Positions 1 through 10,391 are shown, counted from the first letter of the stretch. The stretch: 28,608 nt of DNA from Sporisorium sorghi (GCA_023212695.1 JALCCG010000128.1:30717-59324); one strand, 5' to 3'. The notes: generated from the letters alone by a model not told the origin. A program made the numbers and translations.

Positions 1-11
1 GGGGGGGGGGG

Positions 12-53
<42 letters not shown>

Positions 54-120
54 GGGGGGGGGGGGGGGCTGGGGGGGGGGGGGTGGGGGCGGGGGAGGGG
101 GAGGGGGGGGGGGGGGGGGG
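1..120. repeat. Poly-G contig edge
   Basis: The first 120 bases are almost pure G with isolated A, C and T interruptions. This is unlike any normal fungal sequence and unlike a telomere repeat. It most likely comes from sequencing or assembly at the contig end, such as no-signal G calls. It should not be read as biology. Confidence 0.85.
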
Positions 121-941
121 AATGCTGTGCCTCGCAACGCTGCCTAGCTTGAGGTGGGCGACTCGGAACGAGATGGTGGTAAGAAATGAAGCGTTGCGCA
201 ATCGTCGATCGTTTGGCTGAGCATCCAGGCGAATCTTGCGACTTGGACTGAGCAGCAGGAGATAAGTTAGTCGGGAGAGAAGATGCAAAGCGACTGCAGA
301 CCCTTGACCACGCAAAGCCATGTCAGCGGGACTTCATCCGAAACAACGGCTCATCCGCCAAGTCAGCATCGCCACCAAAATTTCGATTGAATTTGACCGG
401 TGTGCTGCTGCTGCTGTGACAAAGTGACAAGAGAAGGACCCTATTTTTGGCTGGCCCACATGTGGCTGGATAAGCGAGACTGTCACTTGGCACACGCCAC
501 GCATCCAGAGAGGCAGTGCAGGAGCAGCTGCCCCAAATTTTTTGACTGATTGTTCTTGCAGATCGGCACCACGCGAGCGATCCACACGAAAGAGGGGGGA
601 AAAGAGCTCAGCAGACTAGCCCCTTTTCGATGTCAGGCTCAGAGCTAGCCTCAACTAGCGTATCACTCAGTGGGCAATCTCACCATCGAGTCCATGCGAT
701 AAGCCAGATGCACAGCACCATGCAAAGGCACGCAGCCGTTGTGCGGGGTGCAGCGACGACACTGCCGCTCGCTCAGACCGCTTCATGCTCTCCAGCCTAA
801 AAGATCTTCTTGCAACAGCTCGAGCCCCTTTCTCGGCTGGAACCTTCTAACAAGTTGCTTGCACAACCGCACTAGAACGGTAGAGGTATGTATACAACGA
901 AATCGCATGGAGCAGTTTCCTATACATCCATCGAACGCAGA
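121..941. other. Non-coding stretch left of PEX14
   Basis: This segment lies downstream of the PEX14 stop codon, so its right part probably holds the PEX14 3' UTR. The short open frames here have no recognisable domain, no intron-linked continuation and no good start context. I see no RNA gene or repeat in it. Confidence 0.5.
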
Positions 942-2066
942 TCACTCGCTTGCCTCCTTAGCCTTTCCCTGGGCTTTCGACATCTCGTCGGCAGGATCGG
1001 CCAGACCAGCCTCCGGAGCCTTGCTTGCCTCGGCCTCCTTGGTGGTTGCTGTCGTCGTCGTCGTCGACGTGGGCGTAGCAGTGCCGTTCGAAGCGGACCC
1101 CGCTCCGGCGAGCTGCCAGGCTGGAATCGTGGGCTTGGGGATGTGCGGTGGGCTAGCATCGCCCGTGGGAGTGCCGATGGTGGGCGAGCCGTACGAGCCA
1201 GCCCCGTAACCAACACCGTAGGGACGAGGAGGCGCCGCAGCCCCGGCACCGCCGTGCATGCCTCCACCCTGACCACCCACGGTTCCTCTCGACACGAGCA
1301 GCGACTTGAGCGACTTGAGCTCGGACTGCAGCTCGGACAGCGAGTTGGTCTGTGCCTGCTTGGACTTCTCGAACAGGCTGCCGAGCTCCTTTCGGATCGC
1401 CTCGACGTCGTCCCGGATGCGATCCAGCTCTCCATCGCGACGCTTCTCGTTGTCGCGTACGGTCTGCACGCACTCTTCGACCTCCTTGATGCTCTTCTCC
1501 ACTTCCGCCTTTTGCTCGTCCAGCCCTTGCTTGACCGCGAGCGTCTGGGCATCGAGCGCCTGCAGCTGGCTCGCCACCTCGTCGTATTTGGCCGTGAGCG
1601 AGTCCAAATCCGCCTCGAGCACGTTGGCGTTGGGTGGCTGCAGATGTGGCATCAAGTACTTCTTTGCGAGCGAAATGACGCCGTAACCGATGGTGCCTGA
1701 TACCACCGCCATGATGAACCAATCTCGCCAGTCGCGGCCCTGCTGCTGAGCTTGCATGGGGCCACCGGGATACGCTCCGTAAGGCGCACCAGCGTAGTAA
1801 GGAGCAGGTGGTCCAGCCGCATAGGAAGCGTAGCCAGCCGATGCGCCAGCCTGCGACTGGTTGGTCTGGCGGATGGCTTCATCGATCTCGTTGGGACGCA
1901 AGCCTTTCGATTCGAGGAAGCTTACCCGCTGCGACATGGACGAGGACTGCACTTTCGGGTCCGAGAGAAAGGTAATGGCGCTTGCGACCATATCTGGCCG
2001 AACGGGCCCCGTGCTAATCTGCTGCTGCTGGTGGGCGCCAACGGCCGAGGTGGATGGGTCCGACAT
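942..2066 (-). CDS. PEX14: Peroxisomal membrane docking protein Pex14
   Basis: This 374-residue protein looks like Pex14, the peroxisomal membrane component that docks the cargo-loaded PTS1 receptor Pex5 during matrix protein import. Residues about 25-67 form the Pex14 N-terminal receptor-binding domain, with the family motif FLSDPKV followed by FLESKGL and the helix NEIDEAI. Residues about 112-137 (WRDWFIMAVVSGTIGYGVIS) are the hydrophobic membrane segment. Residues about 148-245 form a long charged coiled coil, and the C-terminal 120 residues are a Gly/Ala/Thr-rich tail. The linker at 70-110 is rich in Ala, Tyr and Pro. It starts at an ATG with A at -3 and is intact on one exon. Length and domain order fit fungal Pex14. 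It is transcribed divergently from RPB11 across about 1 kb. Confidence 0.93.
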   Translation of the reverse strand: MSDPSTSAVGAHQQQQISTGPVRPDMVASAITFLSDPKVQSSSMSQRVSFLESKGLRPNEIDEAIRQTNQSQAGASAGYASYAAGPPAPYYAGAPYGAYPGGPMQAQQQGRDWRDWFIMAVVSGTIGYGVISLAKKYLMPHLQPPNANVLEADLDSLTAKYDEVASQLQALDAQTLAVKQGLDEQKAEVEKSIKEVEECVQTVRDNEKRRDGELDRIRDDVEAIRKELGSLFEKSKQAQTNSLSELQSELKSLKSLLVSRGTVGGQGGGMHGGAGAAAPPRPYGVGYGAGSYGSPTIGTPTGDASPPHIPKPTIPAWQLAGAGSASNGTATPTSTTTTTATTKEAEASKAPEAGLADPADEMSKAQGKAKEASE

Positions 2067-3119
2067 GTTGATGTGAGTGTACCGATGCGAGCGTACCCAA
2101 AATTGAAGCTGTCCGAAGATGCTCTTCGACTGATTTCAGCTCTGTATGGTGATGGTGTACTTCAAGAATGAGGTTGAAAGAGAGGTGACCGGCAATGATG
2201 GTGGTGACGAGCAAGGTTGATAGCGACGACCGAAAGTGGAGAACCAGTGTGGGGAACTGCGCTTTCTGCTCTCTTTCACAGCCGCCCGAATCGCAGTCGC
2301 GCTTGCTCAAGCTCTTCTGCCATTTTCGCAGCCGGACTCGGGTCCGCTTGAACCGGGCGCACGGCGCAATTTTTAACAATGTTAGACTATCGAGCGAAAT
2401 CAAGCGTGTCGTGCGAATGAAATTCAAAAGACCCCCTTTTGGAAGGAAAATTGCGCTCTTCTCTGCTTTCGATCGCATTTTCCCACTCTCTGCTGCAACA
2501 CCATCCAATCAACGACGACCTTCTCCTCTTCTCTTCCTCTCATCACCCACAAGCCCTCGCCTCAACAAAGTTTTCATCCTCCGAGCAGAGACCACAGAAG
2601 GCTGTTCGTTTGTCTTCCGTCTTTCCTTCCTTCTTCTCCCTTCGCGCCTCGCACTCTCCCTGGGTCGGGGTCGTCACACAGCAGCACACTCTTTTCCACC
2701 CAGTCTCACCGTGCCTTCTCACACAGCTTCACCCAAGGTAAGTCTCTCTCTCTCTCTCATCATTGGACTTTGACAACCAAAGCCACAGATCATACAAACC
2801 AGCGCAAGTTCACGGCATCGCGCATGACAACTCTCGCGAGTGCAACGGGGCAAAGATTACATCATATTCACACTGTTTGAGGACGCTCATCACGATTCCT
2901 CTCAAACGCTGACAAGTGTGTCGAGGGGGGGGTCTGGGGTGTTCACTGATTCCTAGACTACAACGGTAGATGAGCCCTTTGCGTATAGCGACTCGTAATC
3001 TGTGGCGCTGGTAGCAGTCTGTCCAACCAATGATGTGTCATGGAAGCACTTGACTGACTCGCCTCTCCGCTCGCTGCTCCGACCCAAAGCTTCCCCCCTG
3101 ATCCCACTACCACGCCACA
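2067..3119. promoter_or_regulatory. Divergent intergenic region PEX14 / RPB11
   Basis: This is 1,053 bp between two divergent start codons. The right half (about 2500-2740) is strongly pyrimidine-rich on the + strand, as fungal core promoters and leaders often are. It ends in a perfect GTAAGT at 2738-2743 followed by a (CT) run at 2744-2758, so a 5' UTR intron for RPB11 is possible. Open frames in this interval look like non-coding by-products: they lack domains and overlap pyrimidine tracts. Confidence 0.5.
2738..3089 (+). other. Candidate 5' UTR intron of RPB11
   Basis: There is a perfect donor GTAAGT at 2738, a candidate branch site CTGAC near 3053-3057 and a candidate acceptor CCAAAG at 3084-3089, about 30 bp before the RPB11 ATG. 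The protein N-terminus already matches the family, so any intron here must be untranslated. The pieces fit, but the interval is much longer than the other introns in the window (88-107 nt). Confidence 0.3.
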
Positions 3120-3563
3120 ATGACGAACGCACCCAACCGCTTCGACCTGTTCATCCTCGGTCCGGACGAGAAACGTGTCGAGATCGTCGAAGACACCAAG
3201 ATCCCCAACGCCGCCACGTTCTGGTTCAACAAGGAGGACCACACGCTCGGCAACATGCTGCGCCACGCCGTCCTCGCCAACCCCGCCGTGCTCTTCTGCG
3301 GATACAAAGTGCCACACCCGCTCGAACCAAAGGTGTTTGTCAAGATCCAGACCGACGGCTCAATAACGCCCACAGATGCGCTCGTACAGGGCTCGCAGAA
3401 GCTCATTGCGCAGATCAGCTCGTTGAAGGGCGCGTGGCGCACAGAGGTGCAGATGAGCGGCGCGGGCACGGTCGACGTGGGCGGGTTCGGCAGGCAGGAT
3501 CCGTTCGACTCGGCTGGTCAGGGGTACGGCAACGAGGGTGCCAGTGGCTACGTCGACATCTAG
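3120..3563 (+). CDS. RPB11: RNA polymerase II subunit RPB11
   Basis: This 147-residue protein is the Rpb11 subunit of RNA polymerase II, which dimerises with Rpb3 to nucleate polymerase assembly (the counterpart of the bacterial alpha dimer). The start MTNAPNRFDLFILG aligns with the family N-terminus, so the ATG at 3120 (context CACAATG) is well supported. The hallmark motif KEDHTLGNMLR lies at about residues 38-48, followed by VLFCGYKVPHPLEPK and IQTDGSITPTDAL. The last 30 residues form a Gly/Asp-rich tail beyond the usual end of yeast Rpb11 (about 120 aa). The coding part is a single exon. The TAG stop is followed by a 377-bp gap to the convergent acyltransferase gene. Confidence 0.95.
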   Translation: MTNAPNRFDLFILGPDEKRVEIVEDTKIPNAATFWFNKEDHTLGNMLRHAVLANPAVLFCGYKVPHPLEPKVFVKIQTDGSITPTDALVQGSQKLIAQISSLKGAWRTEVQMSGAGTVDVGGFGRQDPFDSAGQGYGNEGASGYVDI

Positions 3564-3940
3564 GCTCTATCATTCCTGTTCTCAACTCGCATCATGCTCT
3601 CAAAGATACCCCGCGCAAAGCGACGTCGCTCCTCGCAGTCGCTCGCACACTTGTAATACCATCTGTACTTGTACCCTTCCACTCTCGATCGCAAAATGAA
3701 GTGTGCTCGATTGCAAATGAATTGGCACCTGTCAACGACTGAAAGTGTTGCGCTCGCATCTTATACGAGCATCGAGCATCAACGAGCGAACCTCTTCCCC
3801 TCATCCCTCCTCTTCCTTCCTGTCTCCAACCCTCACGACGTCCCATTTCCTTATCGCCTCTCTGGAAAGCACGTGCTTCTTCGTCTGATCATGAGCAACC
3901 TTTCGATGTTCATTGCTGCCCCCGGGTATGACACTTTTGT
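3564..3940. other. Convergent 3' intergenic region
   Basis: The RPB11 and acyltransferase stop codons face each other across 377 bp, which must hold both 3' UTRs. No RNA gene, repeat or convincing reading frame is visible. Confidence 0.5.
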
Positions 3941-5378
3941 CTACATGCCGTTGAACGTGCGATCCCACCAATCTAGCATGAGCGTGATGGGCCGCTCTGT
4001 GAAGCCAAAGTAGTTGTTCTTGGCTGAGTTATACCCGCCTTGATTGTAACCCTGACCGATCCGAAGCCACAACAGACGCAAATGAAAGTGTCAGCACTAA
4101 CTCACTTCTGCAACTTGCTCCTTTTGCAGAAAAGCTTACCTCCATCAGAAGAGGCACGGTGCCAAGGACCCACGTCACCGTCCAGAGCCAGCCCCAGAAG
4201 CCTCGCACACGGCGTCCCGTGGAGTGCTCAAACAGCTGCTCGCCAAAGATAGCAGCAGGCTGGATGGCAAAGAACAGCGTGATAGGGGTGATGGTGAAGC
4301 CATCAGGCACCATCGCCGCTCGCCCCGCCTCGTGGAGGATACCCGACACCAAGAAGGTACCGCAGATCGCCGCAATGTTGGCAATGCGCCGACCTGCGAT
4401 GGGCCGAAGCATAGCACGCACAGGCCAGAAGCCCACCGTCATAAACGTCACCCTGAGCATCTGATGCCACCGCTTCGACCAGAACCCAGCCACTGAAGTC
4501 GAGAACCACGGCGCTCTGGTGATTGGCGGATCCCACCTCGACGGCAGATCGTCAAACAATGCGATCGAGAGCGATGCCATTGTGGCGTGCACCATACACT
4601 GCAGGCTCACAAAGATGGACGCGAATGCGACGCAGATCAAGTACGGCCCTGCCCACCCAAACGAGCCATTTCGACAATCCCAGACGCTGCCGCCGACCCC
4701 GGTGCCGGCGTGCACGTTGAAGCGCTTCTCGACGAGCAGCACGCAAAACGCATCCAGCAGGACAAAGTACACGGGCACGCGCGCCATGCGCTTCCAGATC
4801 CACTGCTTGCGCTCGGGCCACGTGTACGTCGGCACAGGCAGAGCAGGCGCGCCGTCCTTGATGCCGTGCTCCCAGCCCAACGCCCTGACGTTGAGCAGCA
4901 GATCGAGCTCGAGCGGCCACCGCGTGCCCGGGAAGAAGAGCGGCATCTTCGCCGGGCTAGCAGCCTTGTCGATGCCGTTGGCAGCCTTGCTCGACTGTGG
5001 TTTGCGCACTTTGAAGCGAGGCCGTTGAAGAGCAACCCCGTACTCGAGCGAGCGGATGATGCTGACGACGGCAGCGCAGCCGAGACTCGCGTTGAAGGAC
5101 TGACCCCGTCCTTCCAGCTGCCCCGTGTTTTGCTCCACCGCATAGTAGAAGCCGAATGCCGACCTGAGGGCCAGCAGCGAGATGATCGGGATGAGAGACG
5201 CCCTCCACAACCATGTTGACTTGGGGTCATACCGGATGAGCAGGTGGATCTGCAGCAGCAGCAAGGGAAGGGTGGCGACGCTGAACCAAGCATTCGTACG
5301 ATCGTACCGCTTCTTGTCGTAGAAGTCGGGCACGGCCCACGTGACGATGCTCATCAGCCAGGATGGCAGTGTGCCCAT
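3941..5378 (-). CDS. MBOAT / wax-synthase-like membrane acyltransferase
   Basis: This is a two-exon gene: exon 1 is 5378-4140 and exon 2 is 4051-3941, split by an 88-nt phase-0 intron. The spliced protein has 449 residues. It has about eight hydrophobic segments, the fungal family signature ELDLLLNVRALGWE (about 157-170), the catalytic-region motif FWSKRWHQ (299-306) and LVSGILHEAGRA (343-354) with the expected MBOAT histidine at 349. Exon 2 restores the typical end, with FTERPITLMLDWWDRTFNGM. Such enzymes move an acyl group from acyl-CoA to an alcohol or similar acceptor in the ER membrane; the substrate here cannot be read from sequence. The longer open frame upstream starts at GTG, so I chose the ATG at 5378 (A at -3, G at +4). 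A TATA-like element lies about 130 bp upstream. Confidence 0.85.
4052..4139 (-). other. Intron of the acyltransferase gene
   Basis: On the minus strand the donor is GTAAGC, a branch site CTGAC is present and the acceptor is CAG. Splicing joins codon 413 (GAG) to GGT in phase 0. The unspliced reading stays open to 4029, which would replace the conserved last 36 residues. Confidence 0.85.
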
Positions 5379-5509
5379 TGTAGGTGTGAGACGCTTCGAA
5401 GATGAGGATGCAAAGAAGGATTGTTGTCCGGCAAAGGGTGATGAAGAGAGAGCGAATCGGGAGACGGCGAGCACGAAAATCTGCACGATAGTGTCCGGCT
5501 AAAGCTCAC

Positions 5510-5518
5510 TATATAAAT
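5510..5518 (-). promoter_or_regulatory. TATA-like box of the acyltransferase gene
   Basis: The minus strand reads TTATATAGT here, about 132 bp before the chosen ATG at 5378. It is compatible with a promoter and a leader of about 100 nt, which supports the downstream start. Confidence 0.45.
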
Positions 5519-6275
5519 GTTTGAGCCTGACGTGGACTCGACTGAGCCGGGCCGCTAGCGAGCGGCTGTGGCGGCTGAGCCCTCCGCACACGAAGATATG
5601 ACGGGTCGTCAGCAGGGATTGGTCAAGCGTTGCTGGCAAAAGCGCAGGGCTTGGTGGGTTCATCGTTCAAGACCGAGTGCTTAGTTCGGATCTCGAGATA
5701 CAGAGACCACCAGTGGCAACCTGAGCAGGAACAAAGGGGTCAAAGCTGTAAAGGCCGGTCAAGATGGCCCAAAAAGCCCAGCTGATGTTTTTGTCCCGAG
5801 GCAACGGTGAAATCAGTTCATCTCGATATCTCGACGAGGCGGTCGGCGTGACAGTTGCCGGAAGCTGCATTGAGTTCCGCTTCCGATTCGATGTTCGGAG
5901 GAGCGTGAGAGTCAAGTGTCAAAGTTGGGATGATATGAAGCTAGTCGAGCCCGAATCGGTCAATCACGAAAGAGGACGTCGAAGAGAGCGAGCGGGCCGA
6001 AGCTGGACCAAGTCACCGTGAAGGACGCCTTTTGAAGCTCAGCTCGTCCAAGTCGCCACTTCTCTCCGTCGAACAGCGCAGCCGAACGAGCGGCAAGAGG
6101 GCCGAGTGTGGTGAGCGTATCAGAGAGAGAGAGAGACGTTTGAGATCTCAGCTGCGGTGCCATCAAAAAATTTGGATTTTGTTAAGTCACAGCCTCAGCT
6201 GGTGGGGATTCTTTCGCCAGATTTCGCCTTTTTCTCCTGAGGCTGCAGACCACAGTCAAGTTTTCGGCGCAAGGA

Positions 6276-6315
6276 GCGAGGCGAGGCGAGGCGAGGCGAG
6301 GCGAGGCATGGCATG
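6276..6315. repeat. Pentanucleotide tandem repeat
   Basis: Six perfect copies of GCGAG (6276-6305) are followed by two GCATG variants (6306-6315). It is a microsatellite in the region upstream of TAY1 and the sort of site where length varies between strains. Confidence 0.9.
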
Positions 6316-6347
6316 GCTGACCATTGGCCGTCGACGACCCTGAGACT

Positions 6348-6349
<2 letters not shown>

Positions 6350-6381
<32 letters not shown>
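6350..6381. repeat. A32 homopolymer
   Basis: There are 32 consecutive A residues on the + strand, upstream of TAY1. This could be a nucleosome-excluding promoter tract or the tail of an old retroposed copy. No target-site duplication or upstream element is visible. Confidence 0.9.
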
Positions 6382-6384
<3 letters not shown>

Positions 6385-6428
6385 GTCGGCTCATCTTTTG
6401 TGCTGAGAAGCAGATGCCGCGCTGCAGA

Positions 6429-6443
6429 GTGTGTGTGTGTGTG
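6429..6443. repeat. GT dinucleotide run
   Basis: Seven GT units plus one G, in the presumed TAY1 leader or promoter. Confidence 0.85.
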
Positions 6444-6827
6444 AGTGCTTGCGGTGCGCTAAATTTTAGCCAACATCGATTCGAGGCATCTTCTTCTGAT
6501 GTCGCTTCGAGCTTCTCGGTGAAAGTCAAGATCAAGCTTGCTGTTGACATCCGCCTGCAACTTTCTTCGCTCCATCGCACCACCAACAGCATCAACGTCG
6601 CACGGATTACTCCGGAACAGCACAATCACATATCAGCAACTAGTGGTGGGGCGGATAGCGAGTGACAAATGCATTCACACGCCCTTTTGTAGACACGCCC
6701 ATCCGCGCGTAGCGCAACCAACCCGTCCTCGACAGAGCCTCAGCAGCTCGACACTGATTCCAGTGGCCTTGCCTGTCTTAGCCCCAATTCTCATCAAGGG
6801 CAGCAACGCCAGATCAATCGATCGATC

Positions 6828-8002
6828 ATGCAGTCGCAATCGCCATCTCAGCAGCAGCAGACGGCCTTCAAGCAGAGCCCGTCTCACAGCGCCCCATCCA
6901 CCGATATCAAGTCAGAGCCATCACAAGATGCTACGCAGTTGTTGCTAGCATCACAGCAGCAGCGCTTCGGCACCGCAAGCCAATCACCCTTATCAGCGCC
7001 AGCATCCGTCGATCAGCCAGGATCAGGCTACCAGTCGAGCAGTGCACAGTCAGCATCGGGTGACCCGAATCTCGACGCAAGCGCAGCTTCCACTTCCACA
7101 GCAGGCTCACGTCGACCATCCGCACTAGGCCGCAAACCTTCGGAAGGACACCGAAACCAGAAACACAGGTGGTCTGCCGAGGAAACGCAGGCGCTCGTCG
7201 ACGGCTGCAACAAGCATGGCGTAGGAAACTGGAAAAAGATCCTTTCGGATCCAGAGCTCTCGAGTCTCTTTTCCGACAGAACCGCAGGCGATCTCAAGGA
7301 TCGCTTCCGAACCTACTTTCCCGATGCCTACCACGAGATGTATCCCAACGCAAAGACGCATCTCAGCAAGGCAGTTCGAGGTCGCGATGCCGAAGGAAAG
7401 AGCATTTTCGAGAAGGGCAAGGCCAAGGAGAGGCGTCCGTTCACCCCCGAAGAGGATGCTGCGCTTCGTGCCGGCTATCAGCAGTATGGCTCGCATTGGG
7501 CTCTAATTGCCAAGAATCCCATCTTCAACGGCCAGAGACGAGCTATCGATCTGCGCGATCGTTTTCGAAACGCCTTTCCAGAAGACTACGAGAGAGCTGG
7601 CTTCAAGCCACGTCCCTCCAAGGCACGAAAAGATCGCGGTCCTAGTGCCGCCAAACCAGGCCAAGGTCATGCAGCCAGGTCAGGCCCACTGTCGGGCACG
7701 CTTTCAGATCACAGCCTTTCTGAAGGCGCTTGGCACAGCTCAGAGTATCCTTTGAGCGATACCACCAGCGATGGTCATCTCACCGATCACGGCAACCTCA
7801 CCGACTATAGCTACTTTACCGATCACGGCAATCTCACCGATGGTGGCGGTGCCGAGCCCGTCTTGTCTGGCCCTCCCAGCGGTGCCAGCAGCGCGCTCGG
7901 CCGCTCCAACTCGGTGGGCCACAGCTTCCCACACCACATGTCAGCTCAGGCAAACCACGGAGAGCGTCTGAGTTTCGGTCAAGCCCTCGCGTTGCAGCAG
8001 CA

Positions 8003-8039
<37 letters not shown>

Positions 8040-10391
8040 CATCAGCAAAACTCGTCGTTGCAGTCGAGGCCACCTTTCCTCTCGTCCAATACCGCACCTC
8101 TTCCCGGTGCGGGCGTGCCGCTGCGCGCGTCCGATATGGTAACGGGTCAGTCGATACGCAGCCTGTTCGAGCAGCTCCAGCAGGCCAGTCTGGAAGGTCC
8201 CGGCACCAGTTCAGAGACCAGCAGCGTCCATGAGCGAGCCACTCCACCCAGCGCCAGCGAGAGCGACTTTGCCCACCAGCAGCAGCAGCAGCTTCAGCAC
8301 TTGCAGCACCAGAAGCTGGCCGCTCATACCAAGGCCGCCTCGGCAGACGATGCCCGTCGGCAAGCCGGCAAGCAGATCAGCCACGACGGCGTCAGCCACA
8401 AGAGGAGAAGTCACGCTTCGCGTACCGGCAAGAACTCGGCCCTCGAACGTCTGCCTTCCGTTCACGGTCATCTCCACCACATGCACGGCCACGCGCACGG
8501 ATCATCGCAATCTAATCCGCACTCGAGACCCCAATCGCAGTCTTCCAGTCAGCACCACTCGCCGGCTGGCCGTGCCGTGCCCGTTCAGTCAGACGCTCGG
8601 CTCTCACCTCTGGGACATACAGACTACGGCGTTCAGCAAGATGTGCTGGCCTGGCTCAATCCTGGCGGTCAAAACGTCTTGCCCGAGAGTGCTTCCATGG
8701 AAATTGACAACCAGCGGGCCGCTGGCGTACAACCTTCGTCATGGTCAGCCTACAGCTCGAGCGCTAGCGACATGTCCGGTACTGGCGTGGCTTCGTCTGT
8801 CTCTGGCAGCCTTTTCGGAGGCCAGCAGCCCATCTATGGAACGGGCTTTGGATTTGCAAACCAGTCCGGGTACACTTCACCACCACATCCAGGCTCGGCC
8901 GCCATGATGATTCCCGGGATTGGAGGTGCATCCGATTCCTCTGCTTCTTCGGCCACAGGGTCCCGCAGGTCGTCGGCCGTCGCCAATCCGTTTGCTCAGC
9001 AGCAACAAGCTCACCAAGCGGATCCTAAATCACACAGCGACCAGCAAGCGAATCTTGACAGTCAGTTCATGATTGGCCGAATGCAAGACTTTGCCGATCC
9101 ATTCTCTGCAGCCTCAGGCGACGCTGCACAGTGGAACGTCGACTGGGATCTCAGCAGCATTCCAGATTCGGGGCTTCAGACGGACGAGGTCAACCAGCTG
9201 CTCGCCTCTCTGCCGCTCTCACATCAACAGTGGGCCGGCGACTTTCAACGTGAAGCTACGATCGCTGCGGGCGGCTCGAACGAGACCAGATTCATGGAAG
9301 GCAACGTGGCTCAGCGCAATCAAGCTGGAGTTGCCCGCATTCCGTCGAACAATGGCTTCATCGGGCAAGGACAGACCGTGGACGAGGCCGTGCTGCGTCA
9401 AATGAATGTTCTTGGCGACGGGTCGCAGCAGCTGCAGCAGCAACAGCAACAACCACGCCAGCAGCCAGTTGGTGGCAGCCAGACTGGCGTCTCGGCTAAT
9501 GCTGATGGCGGCGTGTCGTTCGACAGCGTGACGTACGGCGATCCGCTCGTCCGCCAAGAGAGAGAGGGCTCCCCCGACTCGCTCGAGCTGCAAAGGGAAC
9601 AAACGTTCACCGCAAAAGACGTCGGCAAGCGTCTCGGACTTGAGGATCTTGACCACAACAAGGATTTGGAAGAGTCCGATGACGATCATCGTCGCCGCTC
9701 CACAGATACTCTGCGCCGTGCTGAGATTGCACTTGAGCAAGCACTCGAGTCGGTCGAAGATACCCGTGCTTTGGCATTTGCGCAGCAGTTCCAGCGAGAT
9801 GTGGACTCGGACGACGAAGATTCGGACGAGGAAGCGGACGACGACGGATACGAGGAGGACGAGGAAGACGACAACGAGCCCGAGTATGAGCTCGATGGGA
9901 TCGGCCCTGACTACAACTTCCAACAAGTGCTTGATGAGCTGCAAGCCTCGGACTCAAACCTTGGAGGCACAGGAGCAATCTCGAACGACTTTTTCGACGG
10001 GCCGTTCGATGGCGACATGGGAGCCACACCCGGCGCACCTGGCCAACCTGGTCTCGAAGGCAGCGATCTGTCTCTATACCCAGACTTGGGCAGATCCGCT
10101 GTCACTCGCCAGCAGGATTCGATGCAGGGGCAGGTGTCGAACAGTTCACCGATCAGCGGTGCCCAGGGCCAACAGCAAGGACAAGGAGGCGCAGCAGCAG
10201 CAGCCGCTGGGTTGATGAACCAGATGTGGAACGCTGGCTTGCCCGTCCAGCAACAGGTGGGAGGCACTCAGCAGCCCAACGCCTTTGCTGGCAATGCCAA
10301 TGCATTTGCCAATGCGCAAACCGCGGGTTGGACCTCCAGCCCCGGCGATAACGCTAGCCCTGGCTACGGGATGAATCGAGCGCCGCCTTAG
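6828..10391 (+). CDS. TAY1: Tay1-like double-Myb telobox DNA-binding protein
   Basis: This is a 1,187-residue single-exon protein with two Myb/SANT repeats, at about residues 113-165 (RWSAEETQALVDGCNKHGVG start) and 202-256 (RPFTPEEDAALRAGYQQYGS start). Both repeats carry a telobox-type recognition helix: GDLKDRFRTYFP and IDLRDRFRNAFP. Two tandem telobox Mybs near the N-terminus are the arrangement of Yarrowia lipolytica Tay1, its Ustilago counterpart and fission yeast Teb1, which bind double-stranded TTAGGG-like sequence at telomeres and in some promoters. The remaining 900 residues are low-complexity: a run of about 15 Gln near residue 390, a His/Ser-rich stretch, a repeated LTDHGN motif (about 315-332) and an acidic block (991-1025), features often seen in transcriptional activators. 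The function may therefore be telomeric, transcriptional or both. Confidence 0.8.
7782..7831 (+). repeat. 36-bp-period internal repeat in TAY1
   Basis: The 14-mer ACCGATCACGGCAA occurs at 7782-7795 and again at 7818-7831, encoding repeated TDHGNLTD in the protein. It is a short in-frame duplication with third-position drift. Confidence 0.75.
7995..8039 (+). repeat. CAG/CAA polyglutamine tract in TAY1
   Basis: About 15 Gln codons in a row, mostly CAG with CAA interruptions, starting at about residue 390. Confidence 0.9.

Larger units (their letters stand above)
5379..6827. promoter_or_regulatory. Long divergent intergenic region, acyltransferase / TAY1
   Basis: This is 1,449 bp between divergent starts. 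The left edge holds the acyltransferase TATA-like element (5510-5518). The right half holds several simple repeats (described separately) and probably a long TAY1 leader. Small open frames such as 5764-6021 have no recognisable domain, and I do not call them genes. Confidence 0.5.

Noticed and set aside
1..120. G-rich end considered as a telomere
   Set aside because: There is no TTAGGG-type periodicity. The tract is near-homopolymeric, and the genes beside it are housekeeping.
888..1700. Plus-strand 270-codon frame opposite PEX14
   Set aside because: It is antisense to the PEX14 coiled coil, starts in unrelated DNA and has no domain.
2195..2773. 192-codon plus-strand frame between PEX14 and RPB11
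   Set aside because: It runs through pyrimidine tracts, has no domain and ends in the CT repeat. It is better explained as promoter and leader DNA.
5764..6021. Possible 85-aa gene in the acyltransferase/TAY1 interval
   Set aside because: There is no signal peptide, domain or relative, and Arg-rich composition suggests chance. Expression data could revive it.
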